DNA from: Deltaproteobacteria bacterium
Lineage (GTDB): Bacteria > Myxococcota_A > UBA796 > SXON01
Direction: 5' to 3'
Assembly (NCBI GenBank): GCA_947445035.1
Contig: CANFCK010000020.1
Coordinates: 23,743-87,742, forward strand
Length of the DNA: 64,000 nt
The notes beneath the pieces are model-generated. The model was not told the DNA's origin and did not search any database. It saw nothing but the letters and a program-made list of their open reading frames with translations. Shown one piece after another: positions 7,977 through 16,922 of the stretch (position 1 is its first letter; every line of letters starts with the position of its first letter). A program made the position numbers and the translations under genes.

Positions 7977-9796
7977 TGGCCGAACGCGGCGTCTCTCGTC
8001 GCGAAATCGCGCTATTGGCCGCGGCGGTCGTCGGTCGGGTCCTCCTCGGTGCGGCGCGGTTCAACGCCGCACCGTTGCGCCTCGTGAACGTCGAAGAGTC
8101 CTACAACGCCACGGTCGCGTGGATGCTGGGCCACGCGCCGGTCTGGGAACTCTTGCCGGAGCTGCAATATCGCAGCTTCTGTGGCGGCTGCACCGTAGTC
8201 AGCGTTCTCGGCGTGCCTGCGATGCTTTTGGGCGGCGACGCGCTTTGGGCGTGGAAAGCGGTAGCCGTGCTCTGGGCGGCGGCCACGCTCGTGGTGGGTT
8301 TCTTCGCGCTGGACCGCCTGATCGGGCGGCCGGCGGCCTGGGCGTGGGTGGCGCTGTCGTGCGTCCCGCCGGTCGGCGCCCTCGACCTTTCGCTGATGCT
8401 CTGGGGAAACCACCAGGAGAGCGGCCTGTTCGTCCTGACGGCGCTCTGGGCCTTTGCGGCGCGGCGCGGGCTGGCGCTTGGTCTGGCGCTCGGTCTCGGC
8501 CTCTGGTTCGCCAGGACGAGCGCGTACGCGATGGTCATCCTGGCTCCGGCGGCGCTCTTCAGTCTGCGCGGGCAACGCATCCCGCTCATGGCCGGACTGG
8601 CGCTCGGCGCCGCGCCGCTTCTTGTCGATGCGGGGGGCGGGGACGCAGGGTGGTATCGCTTCGGAGATGCCCTCGCCGTCGACCTCGCAGGGCTCCCGAA
8701 GCGTGCGACGACGCTCTTGTCCCCCGCCGCGCTTGGGGCGAGATTGTGGCTGCCGGCAAGGGATGCGGCGCCCCTCGGGGCGCTTTGGCTGGTCCTCGGT
8801 CTGGGCGGGGCGGCGCTCGCCTTCGCGGGCCGAACCCGGTCGGTCCTGGCACTGCAAGCGGCCTGGGTCCTGGCCTACTGCGGAACCACCTTCCCCATCT
8901 TCCTGGTCAGCGCCCGGGTGCCGGTCAACAACATTCGATACCACTCGCCCTGGGCGCTTTTGCTGACGCTGGGTGTGGCCGCGGGCTTCGGGGCCGCGTG
9001 GCAACGCGGCTGGCGGCGGAGCGCTGCCGTTGGGCTGGCGCTCCTGCTGGTCGGAAACGTCGTGATGCTCGGGCGGCTGAACTGGCAGCGTGACCCTCGG
9101 GCTTGGCAGGCTCCCGTCGTCGATCTGGCGGGTTTCGTCCAGACGGTCGCCCCACGAGGGGCGAGTGGTGAGCTCGAGCGAGCCGCGGACCCGCGCGCGG
9201 ATGCGGTTCTACGACGGCTACGAGGCTTGCGCCTGGGTCGCGAGCGGACGGTGATTCGCGCCGTCGAGGCCGCCGGCGACGACCCGATCGTGCGCTCCGG
9301 ACTGGGGGAGGCGGTGGTGGAACCCTGCGCCGAACTGGGGGCAGCGGTCGCTGTCTTGGACCAGGTCCCCCTCCCCGCCCGGCTCCACGTGGGACGGGGC
9401 ATGGCGTTGACACTCGGCCTGTGTCCGCAGCGTTGGGGGGCGCCGACCGACGCGAGCTTGCCGAGCACGGCCGCCGAGGGCCAAACGTTGGCGTCCGTCG
9501 CGGGCCCGGCGTTCTTGGCCCAGTGCGGCGGGCCGGCCGAGCCCGACGTCGCCACGCTCGGCGCCTGCCTGGCCCGGCGACTGGCGCTGCTCCCGCCCGA
9601 GCAGGCGCCGGAGGCGGCGTTTGGCTTCGGGCGCGCGTGGTTTGACTCTCTCCGAAACCCTGATGACATCCGTCTGATGGAGGCAAGCGTGGGTGCCTAC
9701 GGTCCCGATGTTCGGGCCGGGGCCGAGGATATCGCCGCGGGCACCCGCGCGCCGCCCTTCGCCCGAGAGCGGGCCCGCCCCGGACGCGACCCCTGA
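7976..9796 (+). CDS. Polytopic membrane protein, GT-C glycosyltransferase-like
   Basis: The 606-residue protein begins at a GTG overlapping the NYN stop. It has about ten hydrophobic segments in the first 370 residues. The first periplasmic loop is acidic and Asn-rich (VNVEESYNATVAWML), the position of the catalytic acidic residue in GT-C (PMT/ArnT-like) transferases. A soluble C-terminal domain of about 230 residues has several cysteines. It probably transfers a sugar from a polyprenyl-phosphate donor on the outer face of the inner membrane. Substrate is unknown. It is coupled to the flippase-like gene and a second GT-C-like gene. Confidence 0.65.
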   Translation: MAERGVSRREIALLAAAVVGRVLLGAARFNAAPLRLVNVEESYNATVAWMLGHAPVWELLPELQYRSFCGGCTVVSVLGVPAMLLGGDALWAWKAVAVLWAAATLVVGFFALDRLIGRPAAWAWVALSCVPPVGALDLSLMLWGNHQESGLFVLTALWAFAARRGLALGLALGLGLWFARTSAYAMVILAPAALFSLRGQRIPLMAGLALGAAPLLVDAGGGDAGWYRFGDALAVDLAGLPKRATTLLSPAALGARLWLPARDAAPLGALWLVLGLGGAALAFAGRTRSVLALQAAWVLAYCGTTFPIFLVSARVPVNNIRYHSPWALLLTLGVAAGFGAAWQRGWRRSAAVGLALLLVGNVVMLGRLNWQRDPRAWQAPVVDLAGFVQTVAPRGASGELERAADPRADAVLRRLRGLRLGRERTVIRAVEAAGDDPIVRSGLGEAVVEPCAELGAAVAVLDQVPLPARLHVGRGMALTLGLCPQRWGAPTDASLPSTAAEGQTLASVAGPAFLAQCGGPAEPDVATLGACLARRLALLPPEQAPEAAFGFGRAWFDSLRNPDDIRLMEASVGAYGPDVRAGAEDIAAGTRAPPFARERARPGRDP

Positions 9797-10902
9797 TGGT
9801 ACGCTCCACCCCGGTGTCTCGGCTCGTCCGCCATCCACGCCTCCGGGTGCTCGCTGCGGCGGGGCTTTCGCTCGCGGCGTTCGCCGCGTTCGGCATCGCG
9901 ATGCTCGGCTTCCTCGAGGGGGCTGAAGCGGGACGGCGCCTCTTCACAATCTCGCCAGGGTGGCTGGCGTTGGCGCTCGGGGCGTGGTCGTTGTCCGTCG
10001 CCGTGCAGACCCTGCGCCTCCGCGCGCTGGTACCGGTCTCCCCGCGCCCCCCCTTTCTTGGCTTTCTGTGGGTGGTCCTCGGTAGCAACGCGGTGCACCT
10101 CGCGCTTCCTGGGCCGGTGGCGGAGCTGGGGGCCGCGTGGGCGCTGCGGCAGCGGTACGGCGTGCCCATGCCGACCGCCCTGGCCGCGGCGCTCCTCGCC
10201 CGTGTCCTGGCCCTGGCCATCTTCGGACTGGTGACCCTGGCGCTCTGGCCGCTGGTGGCCGACCGGGTTCCGGCGCTGCTGGACGGCGTCCTCGGACCCC
10301 TCGCGGTAGCTACCGGGTTCTTGGGCCTGGGGCTCGTCGGGGTGCTCTCCCAGCCGGTGCGGGTGGCCCGGGTCGCCGCGGCGGCCGTGGACCGCCTGGT
10401 GGCGTTCGGCGGAGTGGGCGGGCGGGGGCGTCGCTTCGCGGAGCGACTGCGCTGGTGGGCGCGATGCTTCACGGCGGTGGGCGAGGTCCCGCTGCACCGC
10501 TGGGCGGAAGCGGCGGGCTGGAGCCTCGCCAACCTCGCGGTCCTGACCGGCTCGTCCTTGCTCACCCTGCGCGCGGTCGGCATCGACGCCGAGGTGCTCG
10601 GCACCCTCTTCATGCAGGCGATCACCGCGGTCGCGAGCGTGGCCGGGCTCTTGGTTCCAGGTGGGCTCGGCGCTGTCGAGGTGGTGGTGGTCGCGCTCTT
10701 CCCGATGGTCGCCGCCGGGTCCACCGCCGACGCGGTCTTCGCCGCCCTGGCGCTCCGCGGCGTGCACCTGGCCGCGCTGGTGCTGGGGATCCCCGCCATG
10801 TCATGGCTCATCGCCACCCTGCCCGACGACGCGGATGCCCGCACCGCCACGCTCACCGGGGCCCTCAACGCAGACCTTGACGGCGTGGAGCGCGCGCAGT
10901 GA
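9796..10902 (+). CDS. Lysylphosphatidylglycerol-synthase TM-domain (flippase-like) protein
   Basis: This 368-residue inner-membrane protein has about eight hydrophobic helices and features of the AglD/MprF-type transmembrane family. These are the PGPVAELGAAWALRQRYG motif after the third helix and GLLVPGGLGAVE near the end, equivalent to the family PGGLG-E signature. Members move lipid-linked sugars or modified lipids across the membrane. It overlaps the upstream stop by one base (TGATG) and the downstream GTG by four. Its position between two GT-C-like proteins suggests it supplies or flips their lipid-linked substrate, which is inference. Confidence 0.8.
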   Translation: MVRSTPVSRLVRHPRLRVLAAAGLSLAAFAAFGIAMLGFLEGAEAGRRLFTISPGWLALALGAWSLSVAVQTLRLRALVPVSPRPPFLGFLWVVLGSNAVHLALPGPVAELGAAWALRQRYGVPMPTALAAALLARVLALAIFGLVTLALWPLVADRVPALLDGVLGPLAVATGFLGLGLVGVLSQPVRVARVAAAAVDRLVAFGGVGGRGRRFAERLRWWARCFTAVGEVPLHRWAEAAGWSLANLAVLTGSSLLTLRAVGIDAEVLGTLFMQAITAVASVAGLLVPGGLGAVEVVVVALFPMVAAGSTADAVFAALALRGVHLAALVLGIPAMSWLIATLPDDADARTATLTGALNADLDGVERAQ

Positions 10903-12497
10903 ACGCGCTGCCATCGGCACAGTTGGCCCGCCTCACCCCGGTCGCAGCCTGGCTGGTAGGCGTGGCCGGCGCCGCGGGGGTCGCGGGCGAAATCGCGATG
11001 GCCGGCCGAATCGGCGGCGCTGACGCTCCCCACCTCCTCGGCATCGATCTTCGCCTGGGGCAGCTCCTGGTCGCCGGGGAGTTCGGCCACGCCGCCCGGT
11101 GCTGGTGGGCGCTCTTGGCGCCGCAGCCCCCCTTTGGCGCCCTGCTGGGCACGCTCACCACGGTCCTCACCGGCGGCTGGCCCCTGAGCGCGGCGCTGTG
11201 CATGGGGCTGACGCTCCTCCTCATCTTCGACGCCCTCCAGCGCCTGTCGGTCGCGATGACCGGGGGGCGTCTCGGGGGGCTCTTGGCGTGGGTCGCGGTG
11301 CTGGCGAGCCCGTTCACCTGGAGCGCGGTGGAGCAATACTCGCGAGACCTCAGCGCCGCCGCCGCAATCCTCCAGGCAGTCAGCCATGTCGCGACACCGG
11401 CGGCGCTGCAAAATCGCCGCGCCGCGATCGGATTCGGCGCGTGGATGGGCTTTGCCTTCGCCACCAAGTACACCGCCCCTGTCTTCCTTCTGGGGCCGTG
11501 CCTGGCGGTCGGGGCAGGGCTCTTGTCGCGACGCACCCGTGGCGAGTGGCGCGGGCTCGGCGTGGCGCTGCTGGCCTTTGCCGCGGTCGGGGGCGTGTGG
11601 TACGCAACCCACCTGCAGAATGTACGAGGCTACCTCTTCACGTCGCTCGACGCAGGCGCGATGCAGGGCGGGGCGGCGAGCCTCCGGGACGTGGACTCCC
11701 TGGCCGCCAAGGTCTACTATGGCGCGACGTTGTGGGAGGCGATGAGCGCACCTGGCATGGCGCTTGTCGTCGTCGGAGCGGGCCTCGGCCTGTGGCGCCC
11801 CCAAAGCCGCGTGGGCGTCGCCGTTGCGGGGCTCGGTCTCCTCATCGGCACCGTGGTCCTGTCTCGGGTGTCCCAGCAGGTGGATCGATATGTCTACCCT
11901 GGGTTTATCCTCGCGAGCACGCTCCTCGTTCCGCTGGGCCGCGGTTGGGTGCTGCCGCTTTTGGGGCTCGCGGTGATGACCCCGCGCCTGGTCGCGAGCG
12001 CCGAACGCTTTGCACCGGGCCAACGAGGTGAGGCCCCAAGCTACGCCCACGGGGTCGAGGCGTTCCGCGCCACCCATTGGCCGGTGCCCGCCACATCCTT
12101 CCCAGCCTCCGACTTCCAGCCCGAGGCGTGGAATCTCCACGACGCGGTCGCCGCTCTCAAAGCGGTGCAGGGTCCCGACGGCACCGTCGGCGTGCTGATC
12201 CCGGGGGGGCCGGCCTGGCCCACGTTCGGGCACTTGATGTTGCCTTCGGTCGCCCTGGGGTGTCGTTGGGACTGGGCCTCGGTGAATCTCCGCGGCGGCC
12301 CGGCGGCGGGCGGGGTGCTGATGGGCCCGCTCTTCGACGGGGCATGGCCTTCCCGCGACTTTGTGACGCTACTGGCGCTCCAGACGCGCCCGCCGGACCC
12401 CCAAGTGAGCGCCTGGTTGCAGAGCCATACGCTTACCGAGCGAGCCAGACTTCCGACGAACGGCGGCGGCGAGTTCGTGGTGTACAGCGTGCGGTGA
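10899..12497 (+). CDS. Second GT-C glycosyltransferase-like membrane protein
   Basis: The 532-residue polytopic protein starts at GTG within a GTGA overlap. About eleven hydrophobic segments cover residues 10-380. An acidic residue lies in the first loop (GIDLRLGQLL), and WSAVEQYSRDLSAAAAIL and AFATKYTAPVF resemble GT39/PMT-2 family loops. A soluble tail of about 150 residues ends the protein. It shares architecture, but little obvious sequence, with the first gene of the cluster. It probably glycosylates a lipid or protein at the periplasmic face. Confidence 0.65.
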   Translation: MNALPSAQLARLTPVAAWLVGVAGAAGVAGEIAMAGRIGGADAPHLLGIDLRLGQLLVAGEFGHAARCWWALLAPQPPFGALLGTLTTVLTGGWPLSAALCMGLTLLLIFDALQRLSVAMTGGRLGGLLAWVAVLASPFTWSAVEQYSRDLSAAAAILQAVSHVATPAALQNRRAAIGFGAWMGFAFATKYTAPVFLLGPCLAVGAGLLSRRTRGEWRGLGVALLAFAAVGGVWYATHLQNVRGYLFTSLDAGAMQGGAASLRDVDSLAAKVYYGATLWEAMSAPGMALVVVGAGLGLWRPQSRVGVAVAGLGLLIGTVVLSRVSQQVDRYVYPGFILASTLLVPLGRGWVLPLLGLAVMTPRLVASAERFAPGQRGEAPSYAHGVEAFRATHWPVPATSFPASDFQPEAWNLHDAVAALKAVQGPDGTVGVLIPGGPAWPTFGHLMLPSVALGCRWDWASVNLRGGPAAGGVLMGPLFDGAWPSRDFVTLLALQTRPPDPQVSAWLQSHTLTERARLPTNGGGEFVVYSVR

Positions 12498-12503
12498 CGG
12501 AGA

Positions 12504-12509
12504 TAACCG
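12504..12509 (+). promoter_or_regulatory. Putative -10 hexamer of leaderless MaoC gene
   Basis: TAACCG (inside GATAACC) lies 7 bases before the ATG at 12517. The whole leader closely matches the one before the SDR gene at 62693, ending in the same CGCCGGCCCATGACC. Confidence 0.4.
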
Positions 12510-12516
12510 CCGGCCC

Positions 12517-12984
12517 ATGACCAAGACCCGAATCGACGGCGGCCCCGCCCTCAGCGCGCTCTCCGGGGCCGACCTCGGCGCCGCCGAATGGCAGACGCTG
12601 GCCTTCTCGCAGATCACCACCTTCGCCGACGCCACCGGGGATCACCAATGGATCCACGTCGACAAAGAACGCATCGCCATGGAGTCCCCGTTTGGCGCCC
12701 CAATCGCCCATGGCTACCTGACCTTGGCGCTGGTCGCCGGCCAGTTCTTCGAGCTGCTCGAGCTGCACAACTTCAAGATGATCATCAACTACGGCTGCGG
12801 AAAGGTCCGATTTCCTTCGCCAATGAAGGAAGGCGCGCGCTGGCGGCTCTCGATGAAGCTCGGCGAGGTCAAAGACGTCGGCGGCGGCTGGCTCGAAGCG
12901 CCGTTCTTGGCCACGATCGAGCTTGAAGGCGCCGCCAAGCCCGGCTGCGTGGCCGAGTGCATCTACCGGTTTTTGCCGGCGTAG
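12517..12984 (+). CDS. MaoC-family (R)-enoyl-CoA hydratase
   Basis: The 155-residue single hot-dog domain has the hydratase-2 catalytic pair in ADATGDHQWIHVD and the typical GAPIAHGYLTLAL helix. It then follows the family pattern (KVRFPSPMKEGARWRLS). It hydrates trans-2-enoyl-CoA to (R)-3-hydroxyacyl-CoA in fatty-acid or polyhydroxyalkanoate metabolism. The length is standard for homodimeric members. It stands alone as a transcription unit and converges on the MopE lipoprotein with 4 bases between stops. Confidence 0.93.
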   Translation: MTKTRIDGGPALSALSGADLGAAEWQTLAFSQITTFADATGDHQWIHVDKERIAMESPFGAPIAHGYLTLALVAGQFFELLELHNFKMIINYGCGKVRFPSPMKEGARWRLSMKLGEVKDVGGGWLEAPFLATIELEGAAKPGCVAECIYRFLPA

Positions 12985-12988
12985 CCGC

Positions 12989-15025
12989 CTACTCCAAAAT
13001 GTAGACCTTCCCTTCGGTGGCCCCCGAGCTGTTCAAGAGCTGGTACGCGCCGACCGCCACTGCCGCTGCCCCGGTCCCCGACGGGTCGCCGACGGCCATG
13101 GCGTTGCCAGTGGAGGACTCGGCCGCTTCCCCAGACCAGGCCAAAAGCGCCGCGCTCTCTGCGTCGCCTACGCCAGACCACGCCAGCGCGCCGCTGACCA
13201 GCCACACAATGCCTTCCTTCGACGCGCCGCCGTAGCGTTCGCTGACGACCAGGTCGCCGCTGCCGTCGCCATCGACGTCGCCCGCGGCGATGGTCTCGTA
13301 GCCGAACTGGCCCTCGTCGGTGGAGCCCATCAGCTCGGCCTGGGCATCGGCCGGCGACCCCAAAAGGGGCACCCCATCGAAGAGATAGAGGGCGCCGTCG
13401 TAATCGCCGACGCCGATCGCGGTGACCGTCGCGTCGTCGGCGCCGTCGCCGCTGATGTCGGTCAGCACCAGATCCCAACCGTACCCGTCCCCGTCACGGC
13501 CATCCCAGGTGCGCCACACCAGCTCGGACACCGCGGCGTCCACCATCGCAGAGTCGGAGAAGAACGCGCGGCCCGCCGACGCCGTCGCGGTCGAGGCCCC
13601 CGTGTCTCCCGCCTGGTAGTCCGCCGACCCGAGGAAGAGGTCGATCGTCCCGTCGCCGTCGAGGTCATCGAGGATCCGCACCCGGCCGACCCCCTCGGTC
13701 TCGGTGTCGATGGTGGCGATGATCTGGTCATCGAGGTCGTTGTCGCCGCTGTAGCGCTCTCCGCGCAGCACGAGCAAGTTGCCTGTCGCGTCGGCGAGGT
13801 TGGATTGTGTGCCGTCGTTGACGATGATCTCCGAAGCGCCGTCCCCATCCAGGTCGCCGGTGACGAACGCTTGAGAGTAGACCGTGGCTCCGTACGCGGC
13901 GCCGAGCGGGTAGGTCAGGAAGGCGTCCGCGTCGGCGTCGTCGAGAGTCGCGCCCAAGGTCGCGCCGGTGCCGTAGAAGAAGACCAGCTCGTAGTCGGCC
14001 TGGTAGGTCGAACCGTAGTCGATCTCCCCCCGGGCCACGACGATGTCCAGGTTGCCGTCGCCGTCGATGTCGTCGCAAGCAAGCCCGAAGCCGAGGAACT
14101 GCCCCGTGCTCTCGATGAGGGTGTCGGCGTCGGTCATCAGCATGCCCGGGCCCCACGAGGCGCGCCCGCTGCCGTACCAGATACCGATCTGGCCGGCGTA
14201 AGACGCTTCGAAGGGGGCGGTGACGACAAGGTCGTCGAGCCCGTCGGCATCGACGTCGCACCACTCCACGGATTCGCCGACGAGGCCCTGCTCCGCGCCA
14301 TCCCCATCGATCGTGGCCGAGGCGTCGGCGATCGGCTCGATGCCGCCGTCGAAGCCGTCACAGTCCGGATCCACGCCGTCGTTCCAGAGGTCGCGTGCGC
14401 CCGGATGCACGGCGGGATCGGCGTCGTCGCAGTCGTCGCCCGACCAGTCTTCGTCGTCGTAGCCATCGCCATCGCCATCCACCGAGTCCCCGTCGACACA
14501 GTCGTCATCGAGGCCGTTCTTGGGAACCTCGGTGGCACCAGGGTGGACGGCGGCGTCGTTGTCGTCGCAATCGAAGGTGTAGTCGTAGCGATCCCCATCG
14601 ACGTCGATCACGTCGGCGCCATCGCAGTCCTGGTCGATGCCATCGTAGGGGACCTCGGGGGCCGTGGGCCCGATCGAGGCGTCATTGTCGTCGCAATCGG
14701 TCCCATCGACGCACGCCTCGGCGTCGGTGGCTTCGTCCCCGTCCTGATCGAAGGTCTCGTCGATGAGCCCGTCGCAGTTCTCATCCTCCCCGTTGCACGC
14801 TTCGACGGCGCCGGGGAAGACCCGGTAGTCGTGATCGTCGCAGTCGGTGGTGGTGTCGAACCCATCCTTGTCGTCGTCGGGGGCCTCGCCAGTGTCGCTG
14901 GTGTCCTCGGCCGAGTCCGAGCCGCTGTCCTCGGCCGGGTCTTTGTGCTCGACCACATCGGCCTCGCAGCCGACCAGGAGCAGGCAAACGACGAGGGGCT
15001 TCACCAGCTGAGAGGTCAGGCGCAT
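12989..15025 (-). CDS. Lipoprotein with MopE-type metal-binding and FG-GAP repeats
   Basis: The 678-residue protein starts at ATG 15025, giving a signal peptide and lipobox LLLVGC with lipidated Cys20. An acidic Ser/Asp linker follows. About five MopE-type repeats (residues about 45-195) come next, with the pattern DCDDxDxxxxPGAxExxxNGxDxDCDG, rich in Asp and paired Cys, as in calcium- or copper-binding MopE proteins. The rest is a series of FG-GAP/VCBS-like blades (DIDGDGNLDIVV, DLDGDGASEIIV, DVDGDGSGDLVV) that should form a calcium-stabilised beta-propeller. It is anchored in the outer membrane and faces outward or the periplasm. The upstream gene overlaps its start by 10 bases, but TATGAT lies 6 bases before the ATG. 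Confidence 0.88.
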   Translation of the reverse strand: MRLTSQLVKPLVVCLLLVGCEADVVEHKDPAEDSGSDSAEDTSDTGEAPDDDKDGFDTTTDCDDHDYRVFPGAVEACNGEDENCDGLIDETFDQDGDEATDAEACVDGTDCDDNDASIGPTAPEVPYDGIDQDCDGADVIDVDGDRYDYTFDCDDNDAAVHPGATEVPKNGLDDDCVDGDSVDGDGDGYDDEDWSGDDCDDADPAVHPGARDLWNDGVDPDCDGFDGGIEPIADASATIDGDGAEQGLVGESVEWCDVDADGLDDLVVTAPFEASYAGQIGIWYGSGRASWGPGMLMTDADTLIESTGQFLGFGLACDDIDGDGNLDIVVARGEIDYGSTYQADYELVFFYGTGATLGATLDDADADAFLTYPLGAAYGATVYSQAFVTGDLDGDGASEIIVNDGTQSNLADATGNLLVLRGERYSGDNDLDDQIIATIDTETEGVGRVRILDDLDGDGTIDLFLGSADYQAGDTGASTATASAGRAFFSDSAMVDAAVSELVWRTWDGRDGDGYGWDLVLTDISGDGADDATVTAIGVGDYDGALYLFDGVPLLGSPADAQAELMGSTDEGQFGYETIAAGDVDGDGSGDLVVSERYGGASKEGIVWLVSGALAWSGVGDAESAALLAWSGEAAESSTGNAMAVGDPSGTGAAAVAVGAYQLLNSSGATEGKVYILE

Positions 15026-16377
15026 CCGCCCATCATACCCCGCGCCTCGAGTTCGCGGGGCAGCAGCTCCGGGGGGCACAGGCGCACCGCCCCCAGCTGG
15101 CCCGTCCGCAGCGCCGCCCGCGCCATTTTTCGGCAACGAAGCTCGGCGACCCCCGCAAGCACCGTCGCGAGGAGCGCCGAGCCGAGCCCGGGCATCCACT
15201 CACCCGCGCTTGCCAACCCCAAGGACAGGACCACGACCGCACCGGCGAAGGACCGCGAGAGCACGAGCGACCACGCAGAAAATCGCACCGCCCGCGCCAC
15301 TGCGAGCGCGAACCAGTCCGCGTCGCCCAGCTGCAACCGTGCGCCGGCGCCTGCCGACAACGCGGCCAAGGGTCGACCGCGGGCCAACGCGTTGAGGGCG
15401 GCGAGCATCGCCAGGGTGCCGCGGGGGCGGCCTGGACCGAACGACGATTCGTCGAGCGTCCCCCCTTGCATGCAGGTCGACAGGGCCAGAAGGTACCTCA
15501 AAAGCCCATCGCCAGGCTCGGCGCACAGCCCGAAGCGGGCGATGAACTCGGCGCGGGCGGGCTCGCCGGCCATCACCGCCACCACCGCGCCGCTGCGCGC
15601 CAGGACGCGACGGCCGGGGTCGGCGTCGAGCGCGGCTTCCAGCGTTCGCAGGGCGTGGTGCACCTGCCCCTCCTGCAGGGCAAGCATGGCCGCGCGCCAG
15701 GGGTCCGGCGGGTGGTCGTCGTCGCGCGACTCGGCCGGGCTGAGGTTCAGGATGCCGCTCGGACCCTGCCAGCACTCGGTCCCAGCCAACAACAGGGCAA
15801 GGTCGGCGGTGATGAGCCCCGCATAGAGGTGCTCTGCCCCCAGCTCGTGCTCGGCAGCGCGAAGTCGAGCCAGCTCGCGTTCGAGCGCCAGCCGTGCCTC
15901 CGGAGGGCCCTCGCCATCGAGTCGGAACGCGTAGAGGGTACATCCGCGGGTCGCGCCGGTGCCGCTCCACCACCAAAGCTCCCCCGCTGGGCTGCCGCCG
16001 AGGCTGACCAGGGTCGCCGAGGCGGCATCACCCTCGGACTCGCCGAGCGCCCTGCGCAAGAAGAACAGGATGTCGGCGGCCATCGGACCCCCGAGCAGGC
16101 CCGACGCCGCGGAGGGCCGCCCAGCGCCCGCCGCAGCGATATAGCTACGTCGAAGCTGGTCGATGCGCAGTCGGCAGTGGCCCACCTCAGCGTCGACGGT
16201 GTCGGCGTCGGCATAGCGCAGCGACGCCGTCTCGATTCGACGGTGGTACAGCCTCACCGCGTCGTCGAAGGGGAAGCGCCGCACCTGGTTGTCGCGACCG
16301 AGAATCTCGACCGGAAACTCTACCCGCGAGCTGTAGTCCTTTTTCAGGTAGCGGCGGATGCGGGGGGGGCGTTCCAC
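15016..16377 (-). CDS. Unknown protein with C-terminal membrane segments
   Basis: I do not recognise this 453-residue protein. It begins at GTG 16377 with a basic stretch (RIRRYLKKDYSSRV). A soluble Ala/Leu-rich helical middle follows, with a possible TPR-like repeat near residues 230-330. Two hydrophobic segments near residues 380-430 (SFAGAVVVLSLGLASAG, LGSALLATVLAGVAEL) should anchor it in the inner membrane with most of the chain in the cytoplasm. Its end overlaps the start of the MopE lipoprotein by 10 bases. It lies 7 bases downstream of the ICMT gene on the same strand. Confidence 0.6.
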   Translation of the reverse strand: MERPPRIRRYLKKDYSSRVEFPVEILGRDNQVRRFPFDDAVRLYHRRIETASLRYADADTVDAEVGHCRLRIDQLRRSYIAAAGAGRPSAASGLLGGPMAADILFFLRRALGESEGDAASATLVSLGGSPAGELWWWSGTGATRGCTLYAFRLDGEGPPEARLALERELARLRAAEHELGAEHLYAGLITADLALLLAGTECWQGPSGILNLSPAESRDDDHPPDPWRAAMLALQEGQVHHALRTLEAALDADPGRRVLARSGAVVAVMAGEPARAEFIARFGLCAEPGDGLLRYLLALSTCMQGGTLDESSFGPGRPRGTLAMLAALNALARGRPLAALSAGAGARLQLGDADWFALAVARAVRFSAWSLVLSRSFAGAVVVLSLGLASAGEWMPGLGSALLATVLAGVAELRCRKMARAALRTGQLGAVRLCPPELLPRELEARGMMGGCA

Positions 16378-16384
16378 GGGGGGC

Positions 16385-16921
16385 CTACAGCGGAAGATAG
16401 CACCGCGCCCACAGCGCGGCGCCCACCAAACTCAACACGGCGAAGGTGCCCCGCTCTGAACGAAGCGCCTCGCCGCCATCCCAGCGCCCGGCGCGCCGGG
16501 GACCGAGGGGCAGCCAGCGAGGCACCCGTCGGAGATAGTCGCGATAGGGCTCCCCCAGCTGCCGCTCAAGCTGCGCCTCTTCCCATCGAACGATGAACGA
16601 ATAGTGGGTCACGAGGGCCGGCACGACCCAAAGCGCGGAGGGCCAGGCGAGGACGCCGATGCCACTCCACAGCAGGAGGTTGCCGACGTAGAGCGGGTTA
16701 CGAAGGCGCGCGTACGGGCCCGTTTCTGACAAGGCGCCAACGCGATCATCGCGGGTGCGGCTCTTGCGCCCGATGTGCCCGACGGCCCACAGCCGCAGCC
16801 CCTCGCCGAGCGCCAGCAAAACGAACCCTGCCAGCCTGGCGTGCGGAAGCGGCAGCAGACAGGCGGCAAACAAGGGCACCGGCAGCCAGCCGCGGTGGCG
16901 GAAGAGCCAGCCGCCGACCAC
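16385..16921 (-). CDS. Isoprenylcysteine carboxyl methyltransferase-family membrane protein
   Basis: The protein has about 178 residues if it starts at GTG 16921, just after the TPR gene stop; an ATG at 16951 would overlap that gene by 29 bases. It has four to five hydrophobic helices and the family signature ETGPYARLRNPLYVGNLLL followed by EEAQLERQLGEPYRDYLRRVPR, which forms the S-adenosylmethionine site. Bacterial members methylate lipid-like substrates or quinone precursors, and the substrate here is unknown. It is part of the minus-strand series from the MCE gene onward. Confidence 0.82.
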   Translation of the reverse strand: MVGGWLFRHRGWLPVPLFAACLLPLPHARLAGFVLLALGEGLRLWAVGHIGRKSRTRDDRVGALSETGPYARLRNPLYVGNLLLWSGIGVLAWPSALWVVPALVTHYSFIVRWEEAQLERQLGEPYRDYLRRVPRWLPLGPRRAGRWDGGEALRSERGTFAVLSLVGAALWARCYLPL

Positions 16922-16922
16922 C

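Noticed and set aside
8925..12233. Very long open frame on the minus strand opposite the membrane-protein cluster
   Set aside because: Its translation is Arg/Pro/Gly-rich without any domain, and it mirrors well-supported plus-strand genes; high GC removes stop codons in shadow frames.
12923..15826. Open frame of 967 codons on the plus strand opposite the MopE lipoprotein
   Set aside because: The Val/Asp/Gly-rich product is the complement of the Asp-rich repeats; the minus-strand gene has a signal peptide and recognisable repeats.
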